Below are positions 17,895 to 27,037 of a stretch of 64,000 nt of DNA, piece by piece. Source of the DNA: Prolixibacteraceae bacterium (GTDB lineage: Bacteria > Bacteroidota > Bacteroidia > Bacteroidales > Prolixibacteraceae). The translations under genes and the position numbers were made by a program. How positions within the stretch are numbered: the first letter of the stretch is position 1; every line of letters begins with the position of its first letter. The stretch lies in assembly GCA_028683385.1 (NCBI GenBank), contig JAQUIJ010000007.1, forward strand, positions 214,451 to 278,450, given 5' to 3'. The notes beneath the pieces are model-generated. The model was not told the origin of the DNA. It ran no database searches and saw only the letters and a list, made by a program, of their open reading frames with translations.

Positions 17895-19010
17895 ATGGAA
17901 AAACTGAACAATCCAATATATGTGACACAACCGGCTATGCCGCCTCTCGATGAATTTGTCGATTTAATGAAACAGATTTGGGATAATCGAATACTTTCCA
18001 ATAATGGTCCATTTCACAAAAGATTCGAACAAGAATTAGCGGATTACCTAGGGGTGAATTATATTTCATTATTTGCAAATGGAACTCTAGCATTGATGAC
18101 AGCATTGCAAGCCCTGCGTATAACTGGAGAAGTAATTACTACTCCTTATAGTTTTGTTGCAACAACACATTCATTATGGTGGAATAACATCAAACCGGTT
18201 TTTGCTGACATTGAGCCAAAATATTTAAATCTTGATCCGGAAAAGGTAGAAGCGGCAATTACTCCGCAAACTACAGCAATTATGCCTGTACATGTTTATG
18301 GGAATCCAGCTGATGTTGAAAGATTACAACAAATAGCAGATACCTATGGACTGAAATTAATTTACGATGCAGCACACGCATTTGGAGTAAAAATTAAGGA
18401 TAATTCAATATTAAACTATGGGGATCTCTCAGTATTGAGTTTCCATGCCACCAAAGTTTTTAACACCATCGAAGGTGGTGCGATTGTCTGCCATGACGAA
18501 AAAACAAAACAACGCATTGATTATTTGAAAAATTTTGGTTTTGCTGGCGAAACTACTGTAATTGCCCCAGGTATTAATGCAAAAATGAACGAAGTACAAG
18601 CGGCTTATGGCTTATTGCAGTTAAAATATATTGATGGGAATATTGCGAAACGTAAATCCATTGCCGAATTATATCGACAGCAATTAATGAATGTACCTGG
18701 AATTCGTTGTATTAATGATATGCAAGGGGTAAATCACACTTATCCCTATTTCCCAATATTTGTAGATACTAAGGCTTATGGGAAATCCAGAGATGAATTA
18801 TATGAAGAGTTAAAAAAGCATAACATATTTGGCCGAAGATATTTTTATCCATTGATTAGCCAGTTTCCATCTTACAGGGGGTTAAATTCATCAAAACCGG
18901 AGAACCTGCCGATTGCTACGGGAATAACCGAAGAAGTCATTTGCCTGCCAATTTATCCTGAATTAAGTATGGATTTAATATTATCCATTATTGATAATAT
19001 TAAGATATAG
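17895..19010 (+). CDS. DegT/DnrJ/EryC1-family sugar aminotransferase
   Basis: A 371-residue PLP-dependent aminotransferase acting on nucleotide-linked keto-sugars. Visible motifs are GTLALMTAL (63-71), the Asp158-containing YDAAHAFG, and Lys187 in SFHATKVFNTIEGG, the PLP Schiff-base lysine. The sequence resembles VioA/FdtB-type enzymes that aminate dTDP-4-keto-6-deoxyhexoses. No rmlA/rmlB genes are in the window, so the donor sugar is uncertain. It heads a tight cassette of six genes with spacing from -8 to +6 nt. That arrangement implies that its amino-sugar product is handled by the WbqC-like, ATP-grasp and acyltransferase products. Confidence 0.85.
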   Translation: MEKLNNPIYVTQPAMPPLDEFVDLMKQIWDNRILSNNGPFHKRFEQELADYLGVNYISLFANGTLALMTALQALRITGEVITTPYSFVATTHSLWWNNIKPVFADIEPKYLNLDPEKVEAAITPQTTAIMPVHVYGNPADVERLQQIADTYGLKLIYDAAHAFGVKIKDNSILNYGDLSVLSFHATKVFNTIEGGAIVCHDEKTKQRIDYLKNFGFAGETTVIAPGINAKMNEVQAAYGLLQLKYIDGNIAKRKSIAELYRQQLMNVPGIRCINDMQGVNHTYPYFPIFVDTKAYGKSRDELYEELKKHNIFGRRYFYPLISQFPSYRGLNSSKPENLPIATGITEEVICLPIYPELSMDLILSIIDNIKI

Positions 19011-19015
19011 AGTTT

Positions 19016-19708
19016 ATGAAACTAGCTGTAATGCAACCTTATTTTTTCCCTTATCTGGGATATTTTCAATTAATTAGATCAGTTGATAAATTTATTTTTT
19101 ATGATGATGTGAATTTTATAAAAAATGGATGGATTAATCGTAATCAAATAGTAATTAACAACACAAAAAAATATTTTACAGTTCAATTAAAAGGAGCAAG
19201 TCCTAATAAATTAATAAATGAAATTGAGTTTACAGATAATCGCCATAAACTCAAAAGTAGCATACAGTTGGCTTACAAAAAGGCCCCATTTTATAATGAT
19301 GTTTGGCCAATTATTGAGGATTGTTTGATGTTCAAGACAGAACATATTGGCATATTAGCTATCTATTCCGTTAAAAAAGTTATTGAATATTTAGATATTG
19401 ATATAAAATTAGAAATCAGTAGTGAGAATTATTCAGATACAAAAGGAATGGATAAAGCAGAAAGGCTTAGGGCAATTTGCAAACGGAATAATGCATCAAC
19501 TTATATTAATCCAATTGGGGGTCAGGAGTTGTACAATAAAGAAGATTTTAAAAAGGAAAAAATTGATCTATTTTTTCTAAATACAAAATTTACGACATAC
19601 AAACAATTTAACAATGAGTTCATTTCAGGTCTTTCAATACTAGACATTGTTATGTTTAACTCAAAAGAAGATATTTATAAAATGTTGGATAATTACGAGT
19701 TGATATGA
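19016..19708 (+). CDS. WbqC-family protein
   Basis: A 230-residue protein with the clear WbqC-family N-terminus (LAVMQPYFFPYLGYFQLI, then FIFYDDVNF and GWINRNQI). The family is found in O-antigen and capsule loci next to DegT aminotransferases. Its chemistry is not firmly established to my knowledge; a role in modifying the amino group of a sugar is a common inference. It follows the aminotransferase by 5 nt and overlaps the next gene by 4 nt (ATGA). Confidence 0.85.
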   Translation: MKLAVMQPYFFPYLGYFQLIRSVDKFIFYDDVNFIKNGWINRNQIVINNTKKYFTVQLKGASPNKLINEIEFTDNRHKLKSSIQLAYKKAPFYNDVWPIIEDCLMFKTEHIGILAIYSVKKVIEYLDIDIKLEISSENYSDTKGMDKAERLRAICKRNNASTYINPIGGQELYNKEDFKKEKIDLFFLNTKFTTYKQFNNEFISGLSILDIVMFNSKEDIYKMLDNYELI

Positions 19709-20658
19709 ATGCGATAGGCGGTTATTTTGATTTTGAATTATCAAAAGGCAAAGAATATCATCAAAATTCAATTAGGTTGAATACCGGAAGAAATACTTTT
19801 GAGTATATACTTAAAGTAAAAAACTATAAAAAGGTTTATCTTCCATACTTTACTTGTGAGGTAATGCTCGAACCAATTATAAAATTGGATATCCAATTTG
19901 AGTTTTATCATATTGATAATTCTTTATTTCCAATTTTTATTTTTTCTCAGGTTCAAGAACATGAAGTCTTTGTTTACACGAACTATTTCGGAATCTGCGA
20001 TAAGCAGGTTCTTGAAATTTCTCTGAGATGCACGAATTTAATTATCGATAATTCTCAGTCATTCTTCTCAAAGCCATTACCTAAAATCGACACCTTCTAT
20101 TCTCCTCGAAAGTTTTTCGGAGTGTCAGATGGTGCTTATCTATATATCGATAAATATTTAGAACAAGATTTAGAATTAGATGTATCTTATGAACGAATGT
20201 CGCACCTTTTAAAAAGAACAGATTGTTCTGCTGAATTTGGTTTTGATGATTTCAAAAGAAACGATGATGTGTTGAGAAATAATCCTATAAGAAAGATGTC
20301 GAAATTAACAAATGCAATTTTATCTTCAATTAATTATGATATAATAAAACAACAAAGGATAGAGAATTTCTATGAATTGCATTCTTATCTGAAAAATACG
20401 AACAAATTAAAAATAGAGCTAATTGATGACCAAGTTCCAATGGTTTACCCCTATTATTCTGACAATCAAAAATTGAGGGGAAACCTGCTAAAAAGTAATA
20501 TTTATATTGCTACCTATTGGCCCAATGTTATGGATTGGTGTTCTGAAAATGAGCTCGAATATCAATTTGCAAAAAGAATTTTGCCTTTGCCAGTTGATCA
20601 GCGATATGGAATAATGGATATGAAAAAAATAATTCAATTAATAAAAAAAAATGTCTAA
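19705..20658 (+). CDS. Divergent PLP-fold (DegT-like) protein
   Basis: A 317-residue protein without an obvious familiar name, but with the skeleton of a DegT-type aminotransferase. NTGRNTFEYIL (27-37) sits where the PLP-phosphate loop should be. Asp115 in LIIDNSQSF matches the Asp of the YDAAHAF motif. Lys136 in YSPRKFFGVSDGAYL matches the Schiff-base Lys of the SFHATK-EGG motif. The C-terminus (LPLPVDQRYG plus a helix) also matches the family end. It is shorter than the 371-residue neighbour. It may be an active PLP enzyme of a divergent subgroup or a sugar-binding partner. It overlaps both neighbours. Confidence 0.65.
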   Translation: MNAIGGYFDFELSKGKEYHQNSIRLNTGRNTFEYILKVKNYKKVYLPYFTCEVMLEPIIKLDIQFEFYHIDNSLFPIFIFSQVQEHEVFVYTNYFGICDKQVLEISLRCTNLIIDNSQSFFSKPLPKIDTFYSPRKFFGVSDGAYLYIDKYLEQDLELDVSYERMSHLLKRTDCSAEFGFDDFKRNDDVLRNNPIRKMSKLTNAILSSINYDIIKQQRIENFYELHSYLKNTNKLKIELIDDQVPMVYPYYSDNQKLRGNLLKSNIYIATYWPNVMDWCSENELEYQFAKRILPLPVDQRYGIMDMKKIIQLIKKNV

Positions 20659-21934
20659 TTCAAGCAAAAAAAAATTATTAATATTAGGTGGTATTGCACT
20701 TTCAAAAGAGATAATTGAAAGTGCAAAAAGACAAGGTGCTATTGTATATGTTACTGACTATCTTGAAGACTCACCTTCAAAAAATTATGCTGACAAAAGC
20801 TTTATGATAAGCACAGTTAACATAGATGCATTAGTTGAATTAGTGAAACAAGAAAGTATTGATGGTATCCTGACCGGATATATCGATTTATTACTTCCAT
20901 TTTACCAGCAATTATGTGAGAAAACCGGAAAATATTGTTATGCTACTGCAAAACAAATTGAACTCTTTACAGATAAAATAAAATTCAAAAATTTATGTAA
21001 GAAATTTAACATTCCGGTTGTTGAAGAATACTTCATAAATAATCCATTTGATATTAGACAGTTAAATAACTTTAATTATCCGGTTTTATTAAAACCTGCC
21101 GATAATAGTGGGGGACGTGGAATTACTATTTGTAGAGATGCATCAACTTTTGAATCCAATTATCAGAAATCAATGTCCTTCTCTCCTTCAAAAAATGTTT
21201 TGATTGAACGCTACATTGAGGCGGAAGAAGTTACAATATTCTATTTAATAGACGATGGTAATATTACATTAACCGCGATGGGTGATCGTTTTGTTAAGCA
21301 TATTCAGGATAACATTATTCCGCTACCAATTGGATATTTTTTCCCGTCGAAATATTTAGATATTTATAAAAAGCAACTTCATAATAAAGTTGTGGAAATG
21401 TTTAAATCTATTGGACTGAAAAATGGAATGCTTTTTATTCAATCCTTTGTAGTAAACGGCGAATGTATTTTTTATGAAATTGGCTATAGATTGACTGGGT
21501 CGTTGGAGTATAAACTCATTAACCATTCTTGCGGTTTAAATCCTTTGGATATGATGGTGAATTTTTCGCTAACCGGAAATATGGGTTTAAATAATCAAAA
21601 AACAAGATTTAATCCAGACTTTAATAATAAGGTTTATAGCAACATGTCATTTTTAATTAAACCCGGTATAATTGGGAAAATAAACGGTACAAAGGAAATT
21701 GAGAAATTGGACAATGTAATTGATATTGTACTTTCCTATAAAAAAGGCGATGAAATACCATTAAACGCATTAGGTACATTGGCCCAAGTTGTTGCCAGAG
21801 TTTTTGTTTGGGCAGATACCAAAAGTCAATTGGCTAATATAATGCAGACAATAAAACAGCAAATTTCTGTTGTAGATCAAAATGGGGAAAATATGCTGAT
21901 TTCGGATTTCGATTACAATACGATTTTAATATGA
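20651..21934 (+). CDS. ATP-grasp ligase
   Basis: A 427-residue ATP-grasp protein. The N-terminal preATP-grasp Rossmann-like domain (KLLILGGIALSKEI) is followed by the ATP-binding core with YPVLLKPADNSGGRGI (about 145-165) and RYIEAEEVTIFYLIDDG (about 190-208). A catalytic acidic region containing FYEIGYRLTGS (about 276-286) is also visible. ATP-grasp enzymes join a carboxylate to an amine through an acyl-phosphate. Next to an amino-sugar aminotransferase this suggests ligation of an amino acid or other acid to a sugar amine. The start overlaps the upstream gene by 8 nt and the stop overlaps the next by 4 nt. Confidence 0.85.
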   Translation: MSNSSKKKLLILGGIALSKEIIESAKRQGAIVYVTDYLEDSPSKNYADKSFMISTVNIDALVELVKQESIDGILTGYIDLLLPFYQQLCEKTGKYCYATAKQIELFTDKIKFKNLCKKFNIPVVEEYFINNPFDIRQLNNFNYPVLLKPADNSGGRGITICRDASTFESNYQKSMSFSPSKNVLIERYIEAEEVTIFYLIDDGNITLTAMGDRFVKHIQDNIIPLPIGYFFPSKYLDIYKKQLHNKVVEMFKSIGLKNGMLFIQSFVVNGECIFYEIGYRLTGSLEYKLINHSCGLNPLDMMVNFSLTGNMGLNNQKTRFNPDFNNKVYSNMSFLIKPGIIGKINGTKEIEKLDNVIDIVLSYKKGDEIPLNALGTLAQVVARVFVWADTKSQLANIMQTIKQQISVVDQNGENMLISDFDYNTILI

Positions 21935-22842
21935 AAACAGTTTTAATTACTGGCGCAGCTGGATTTCTTGGAAAATACTTAATTCGAAATTTGTTAAAGG
22001 ACGGTAATTATCAGATTGTTGCTTTTGATATTTCTGAAACCATGATGCCGAAAGAGTTCAGTCGTTTTAATAACATCAGATTCTATTCATTATCCAATTG
22101 GCAGCTAAACAATAAAGAAATTTTTAAAGAAATTGACATCGTAATTCATTTGGCATTTGCCCGAGCAATAAAAGGCAACAAAGAAATAGCGATGAGTTTA
22201 AAATTTACAAATGATTTCTTCCATGATATTTCAAATAGTAGCATTCAAGCTTTAATTAATATATCAACTCAAGAAGTTTATGGAGAAACTAAAGGGTTAG
22301 TTTGGACAGAAGAGACGCCAGTTGCACCAACAACAGTTTATGGTTGTGCAAAATATGCAAGTGAGATTTTCACTAATAATGTATCACTATATAATAAAAC
22401 AGTAACCACGTCTTTGAGGCTTGCTGGTTTATTAGGACAAGACACAGAAAATCGAATGGTAAATAAGTTTGTCGATTTCGCCATCAAAGGAGAAACTATT
22501 AATATTATTGGAGAAAAACAAGTATTCTCACAAATTGATGTCAGAGATGCTGCCAATGCAATTGTTTCATTGCTAAAAACGCCATTAAGTCTATGGCGAA
22601 ATAATTATAACCTTGGATATACACGCAGTTATTCTATTACTGAAATCGCTGATTTGATTTCTTTTGTAGCAAAATCAAAATATAATCTCGATGTGAATAT
22701 TAACTTATTGGATTCAGATATTGATTTTAAAGCTATTTTGGATTCATCAAGATTTTATGAAACAATGAATTGGTATCCAAGTTATGATATGTGCAAAATT
22801 GTCGATTCTATATTTGAATATAAACTTTATTTAAATAAATAA
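21931..22842 (+). CDS. NAD(P)-dependent epimerase/dehydratase
   Basis: A 303-residue extended-SDR protein. The coenzyme motif is GAAGFLG (7-13), the catalytic Ser is in STQEVYG, and the Tyr-x3-Lys pair is in VYGCAKYASE near 137-141. The second sequence half contains QIDVRDAANAI, typical of sugar-nucleotide 4-epimerases, reductases and dehydratases. It probably supplies or finishes the nucleotide sugar of the cassette. The start overlaps the ATP-grasp stop (ATGA), and the next gene starts one base after its stop. Confidence 0.8.
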   Translation: MKTVLITGAAGFLGKYLIRNLLKDGNYQIVAFDISETMMPKEFSRFNNIRFYSLSNWQLNNKEIFKEIDIVIHLAFARAIKGNKEIAMSLKFTNDFFHDISNSSIQALINISTQEVYGETKGLVWTEETPVAPTTVYGCAKYASEIFTNNVSLYNKTVTTSLRLAGLLGQDTENRMVNKFVDFAIKGETINIIGEKQVFSQIDVRDAANAIVSLLKTPLSLWRNNYNLGYTRSYSITEIADLISFVAKSKYNLDVNINLLDSDIDFKAILDSSRFYETMNWYPSYDMCKIVDSIFEYKLYLNK

Positions 22843-22843
22843 T

Positions 22844-23380
22844 ATGAACAATTATAAGAAAGAGCAGAGAAAAAGACGGTTAATGATAACATTTTATAGC
22901 TCAAATTGGTTCTCTTTAAATTTTACTTATAAATGGCGCATTAAAGCGTACAAAAAAATATTTGATATAGGAGAAAATATTGGCATTGAGTCAGATGTTT
23001 GGTTAATAAGAACGCATGGATTAAATGGCAAAATCAAAATTGGTCAGAATGTTATTTTAGCTAAACATGTATTTATTGACTATTCTGGTGAAGTAATAAT
23101 TAGAAATAATGTAACACTGTCTGATGGTGTTCATATTCTATCGCACAAGCATGATCTATATAAATTAACACATAGACTAGGTAATCACGGAGCTGAACCT
23201 ATGCGAACCATTATTAACGAAGGAGCATGGATTGGTTCGAAAGCTATAATTCTTCCTGGCGTAGAAATTGGTGCATATGCGGTTGTTGGCGCTGGAGCAG
23301 TTGTAACAAAAAATGTCGAACCCTATACCTTAGTTGGAGGTAATCCAGCTAAGTTTATTAAAATACTTGATGCAAAATAA
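22844..23380 (+). CDS. Left-handed beta-helix acyltransferase (WcaF/maltose-acetyltransferase type)
   Basis: A 178-residue hexapeptide-repeat transferase. Repeats appear from about residue 60 (IKIGQNVILAKHVFIDYSG, in part) and again at 120-165 (GAWIGSKAIILPGVEIGAYAVVGAGAVV), with the catalytic-type His in ILSHKHDLY. It ends with the common GGNPAKFIK motif. It is expected to acetylate (or acylate) a sugar hydroxyl or amine. As the last gene of the overlapping 17.9-23.4 kb cassette, it may cap the amino sugar produced there. Confidence 0.85.
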   Translation: MNNYKKEQRKRRLMITFYSSNWFSLNFTYKWRIKAYKKIFDIGENIGIESDVWLIRTHGLNGKIKIGQNVILAKHVFIDYSGEVIIRNNVTLSDGVHILSHKHDLYKLTHRLGNHGAEPMRTIINEGAWIGSKAIILPGVEIGAYAVVGAGAVVTKNVEPYTLVGGNPAKFIKILDAK

Positions 23381-23621
23381 TATAGAATATAATATTATTG
23401 ATCTCAGGCTTCAAGACAATCAAAAAAAATAATTTTAATTTCTTGAAATCAAATTCTCTATATTATGACTATAACACACGAACATTTTGATCTATGCGAC
23501 AGTATCAATAGATTAGTAAAATAAATCATTGATCGATTTTGTTTCCATTGAGAATCACATGTAAAATAGGTGTTTCATTCAAAATGAAATTAGGATTTTA
23601 CGACTAATTTATTGAAAATTT

Positions 23622-25508
23622 ATGAAAATTTTGTATTTTGTATTAGGAGCATTAGAAAGTCGGATAAAAAATAGTGGAAGTATTGGTCTTAATTCACTTC
23701 TTAGACAGGATATAATATTTTACGGTCCAATACCTGAAGATAGATTTGTTTTTGAGGAAAAAGAAATACCAATTATTAAAATTTGGAATGAAACAAGCAT
23801 AAATGAACTTTTCAATGCTCTTCCTGAGAAATGGTATCCTGATATTGTTACCTGTGAAACTTCAGTACTCAATATAATTCCGGATATTTATAAATGTCCA
23901 GTTAAGACCTACTTAATGGCTCGGGACGCATGGATAGATACAATATATAATAAAGGAATCGTTGAGCTTTTTGATTTTATTAGGTATGATGGAATTGATA
24001 GAGACAGCTATATCTCTTTTAATCCAAATTTAATGCCTTTATCCGGATGTCCAACTTTTCTTGAAGATTCAAAGATTGAAAAACGAGTTCGGAAATTTAA
24101 AGACAGACCAATAGATGTAATTGCAATAGCAAATTACATCAGTCTTAGTTATCATACCCGTTATGAATTATTTTTTGAACTTGCAAAGAATATGCCCCAA
24201 AATTTTAAAATAAAGTTCTTAATTGCAGTAAAAAGAAATGAAATAAACAACTATTACCGCCAATCAAAAATTATTATTGATTGGTCGTATACGCTGGCAA
24301 ATCGTTCTTACGAAGCTGCAATCAACGGATGTCTTTTATTTAGTCATGAAGATAATAAAGTAATTGAACAGGTTTGGAAACCATGGGAGGAATATATTCC
24401 TTTTAATAATTCAAATCTTATAGAACTAGTTGAATACTACGTATTACATGATGATGAATCAGAAAAAATAATTACAAATGCATTAAAAAAGCTAAATACA
24501 AATCCAATTAGTTGGGGAGATTCAATCCTTAGTCATCTCCATCAAGCTTTAGAATCAACTCATCTTCCTTCAGATCGAATCAAGTATTTAGATTCAATTG
24601 ACCAAACTACTTTATTGCACCGTTTGGCTACGCCGTTATATTTTAATTATCATTTTTCCCAATATAGTATTCCGAATAATTGGAAAGAGGTATATTTTCA
24701 ACGAATAGACAAATCTATTGCTGCGTATAAAAATGAAGAAGAGCAAACGTTACTTCCACCTTTAGTTGAAGCTTCCCGAATGGCATTTATTCTTAACAGA
24801 TATGAATTAGCACTGGAATATATCATTAAACTTAAATCAATTTTCCCGAATTATGCATGGACTTATTATTTGCATGGAAGAATATTATTTGACCAGAAAG
24901 AATATCGACTTTCAGAAGAAAACTTTAAAAAAGCAATTTCTTACGGGAAAGTATATCCAGAACTATTAACCAAGTACATATTGCCATTTGCTGAATCTGA
25001 AAATGTATGTGATCATAGAAGAGTAACCGATTATCTTTGGCAATCAAGCTACAATCATAACAATGAATATCAGGAAAAGGCTTTAAATAATCTTTGTTAT
25101 ACGGCGTTAGGTGATTTATTTTTAATTAACAACGATGCCAAGAAAGCAACGGAACAATTTATACTTGCAAATACCAATTTGCCAATTCCGTCTAGTTTAA
25201 ACAAGGTTTGTGAATTATACTTAAAAGCAAATCAATACAATGAGCTATTGGAAGCTTCAACGATGGGATTAGACGACTCCCCTTATGATTATAAATTATT
25301 TATATTCAAAACAATAGCTTTAATAAAGCTAAACAGAAAGAAAGAGGCAAGATCAATACTAAAAGAAGAAGCTAAAATTTTAAAATGCTTTGAGAGGAAT
25401 AAAATAGCGGAAAAACTTAGTCTAATTTTTAGGCTGTTGGCAATTTCTTTATACTTTGAAAAACAGTTATCTATTATGGGATTCTCATTACTTTTAAAGA
25501 AGTTATAG
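23622..25508 (+). CDS. Glycosyltransferase (CgeB-like) with C-terminal TPR-like region
   Basis: A 628-residue protein in two parts. The first about 300 residues look like a CgeB/family-1-type glycosyltransferase: KILYFVLGALE start, ETSVLNIIP, and the C-terminal lobe with IIIDWSYTLANRSYEAAINGCLLFSHED, which resembles the nucleotide-sugar-binding part of such enzymes. The second part (about 370-600) is helical with TPR character (AWTYYLHGRILFDQKEYRLSEENFKKAI). No signal peptide is visible. The gene stands alone between gaps of 241 and 76 nt, directly before the polymerase gene. The glycosyltransferase assignment is moderate; acceptor and donor are unknown. Confidence 0.6.
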   Translation: MKILYFVLGALESRIKNSGSIGLNSLLRQDIIFYGPIPEDRFVFEEKEIPIIKIWNETSINELFNALPEKWYPDIVTCETSVLNIIPDIYKCPVKTYLMARDAWIDTIYNKGIVELFDFIRYDGIDRDSYISFNPNLMPLSGCPTFLEDSKIEKRVRKFKDRPIDVIAIANYISLSYHTRYELFFELAKNMPQNFKIKFLIAVKRNEINNYYRQSKIIIDWSYTLANRSYEAAINGCLLFSHEDNKVIEQVWKPWEEYIPFNNSNLIELVEYYVLHDDESEKIITNALKKLNTNPISWGDSILSHLHQALESTHLPSDRIKYLDSIDQTTLLHRLATPLYFNYHFSQYSIPNNWKEVYFQRIDKSIAAYKNEEEQTLLPPLVEASRMAFILNRYELALEYIIKLKSIFPNYAWTYYLHGRILFDQKEYRLSEENFKKAISYGKVYPELLTKYILPFAESENVCDHRRVTDYLWQSSYNHNNEYQEKALNNLCYTALGDLFLINNDAKKATEQFILANTNLPIPSSLNKVCELYLKANQYNELLEASTMGLDDSPYDYKLFIFKTIALIKLNRKKEARSILKEEAKILKCFERNKIAEKLSLIFRLLAISLYFEKQLSIMGFSLLLKKL

Positions 25509-25584
25509 AAAACATGAAGCTATTGATCAATAAACTATCTTTGTCATTCAATATAATTATACTATTCTTTCACATATAATCATA

Positions 25585-26904
25585 ATGCTGAATCAAAATT
25601 CACCACAAAGAGGATTAAATACTATTCACAATCAAAAAATATTTTTTTTTGATTATTTGTTTGTGTTAATATTAATCTTATACGCTGGAGGTGCAAATAC
25701 TTTTGTTCAATCAGCTTCAATAAAGGACAATCAAGTTTCTTTTATTATTCCTATTTTATTGTCTATTATTTTAGCAATACGGAAGAAAGTAATATTTGGT
25801 GAGAGATTTTATTACTTAATTTTAGGGGTGGGTATATACTTTCTCGCCAGTTCAATAAAGTATCAACAAATTCACATTACTATTTTAATTAATTTTTTAG
25901 CTCTATTTTTCATTGTATATACTGTTGTAAAAGCATTGAATTTTAATTTTTTTAAAATTTATGAATATTTAATATATCATTTGGCATTTATTGCACTTGC
26001 ATTGTGGTCAATTCAGTTTATATTGGGAGGAGATTCTTTATTTAATGTTTTTAGTAAAATCCCTGGTATTAGTTTATTTTCTTATGTGACAGGTCATGGT
26101 TTAAATATTATAATTTATACCATACAACCCGCTGCATTCTTTACATTAGATAATTTAGGGTCTAGTATTCCAAGAAATTGTGGATTTGCATGGGAACCAG
26201 GTGCTTTTGCAGTTTATTTATGTTTGGCAATTTTTATTAATCTTTTTATTACAAAATCTGAAGAAAGTAATAGAATTCACTTTTGGGTATTAGTCTTGGC
26301 TTTGATAACCACTCAATCAACTACTGGTTTTATAATCCTTTTAATAATTCTATCATTTTATTATGCGAATAAAAAATTGAATATTGTTTTTATTGGTTTA
26401 CCTATTATCATCATGGCAATGTTGTATGTATTTTCGCTTCCGTTTATGGGAGATAAAATAATCCATATCGTAAATGAAGCGAATGATATGAACACAATAG
26501 TAGAAAACAGTAGAGATAATGAGGAAACAGAAAATCCGCAACGTTTTGTTTCATTTATGATTGGATTTCAGGATTTTATAAAGAATCCGATATTGGGTAT
26601 TCAAGGTGGAGAAAACGAGAGTTGGACAGAGAAAATTGGAGCAAATATTTCAGTTATTTCCGGGATAGGTGATTTATTGGCTGAAAATGGGCTGGTTGGA
26701 TTCTTATTTTTCAGTATATTATCGATTAAAAGTTCTTTTTACTTATCGAAACGATACAATTATAAAGGTAAACTATTACTTTTCCTCATAATATTATCCA
26801 TTTCAATAAGCTATACAATTATCTTGCGACCTCTAATTACGTGCTTTTGGATGTTCTCATTCGTTGAACCACATAAAATATTTCCTAAAAAGTCGTTTTA
26901 TTAA
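25585..26904 (+). CDS. Wzy-like O-antigen/EPS polymerase
   Basis: A 439-residue protein with about 11-12 hydrophobic segments, a long periplasmic loop (about 290-340, containing NPQRFVSFMIGFQDF and NPILGI), and the features GFAWEPGAFAVY (about 205) and ENGLVGFLFF near the end. This is the topology of Wzy polymerases, which are poorly conserved. It would join lipid-linked repeat units in the periplasm. The presence of flippase, Wzc, Wza and this single polymerase completes the Wzx/Wzy set. Confidence 0.8.
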   Translation: MLNQNSPQRGLNTIHNQKIFFFDYLFVLILILYAGGANTFVQSASIKDNQVSFIIPILLSIILAIRKKVIFGERFYYLILGVGIYFLASSIKYQQIHITILINFLALFFIVYTVVKALNFNFFKIYEYLIYHLAFIALALWSIQFILGGDSLFNVFSKIPGISLFSYVTGHGLNIIIYTIQPAAFFTLDNLGSSIPRNCGFAWEPGAFAVYLCLAIFINLFITKSEESNRIHFWVLVLALITTQSTTGFIILLIILSFYYANKKLNIVFIGLPIIIMAMLYVFSLPFMGDKIIHIVNEANDMNTIVENSRDNEETENPQRFVSFMIGFQDFIKNPILGIQGGENESWTEKIGANISVISGIGDLLAENGLVGFLFFSILSIKSSFYLSKRYNYKGKLLLFLIILSISISYTIILRPLITCFWMFSFVEPHKIFPKKSFY

Positions 26905-27037
26905 TTTTGAACCTCAAATATTTTGACTTCAACAGAATTAGAGTTTTTTGATATTAATACAGTACTGAACGGTTTAGTAACAAATTTTAAATAGTTAACC
27001 ATAGAAGTTCTACAACTATTTAAGCATAACAATACTT

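Noticed and set aside
17895..19010. Assignment of the aminotransferase as VioA making dTDP-4-amino-4,6-dideoxyglucose.
   Set aside because: Sequence resemblance exists, but no rmlA/rmlB genes are in the window and the DegT family is too broad to fix the substrate.
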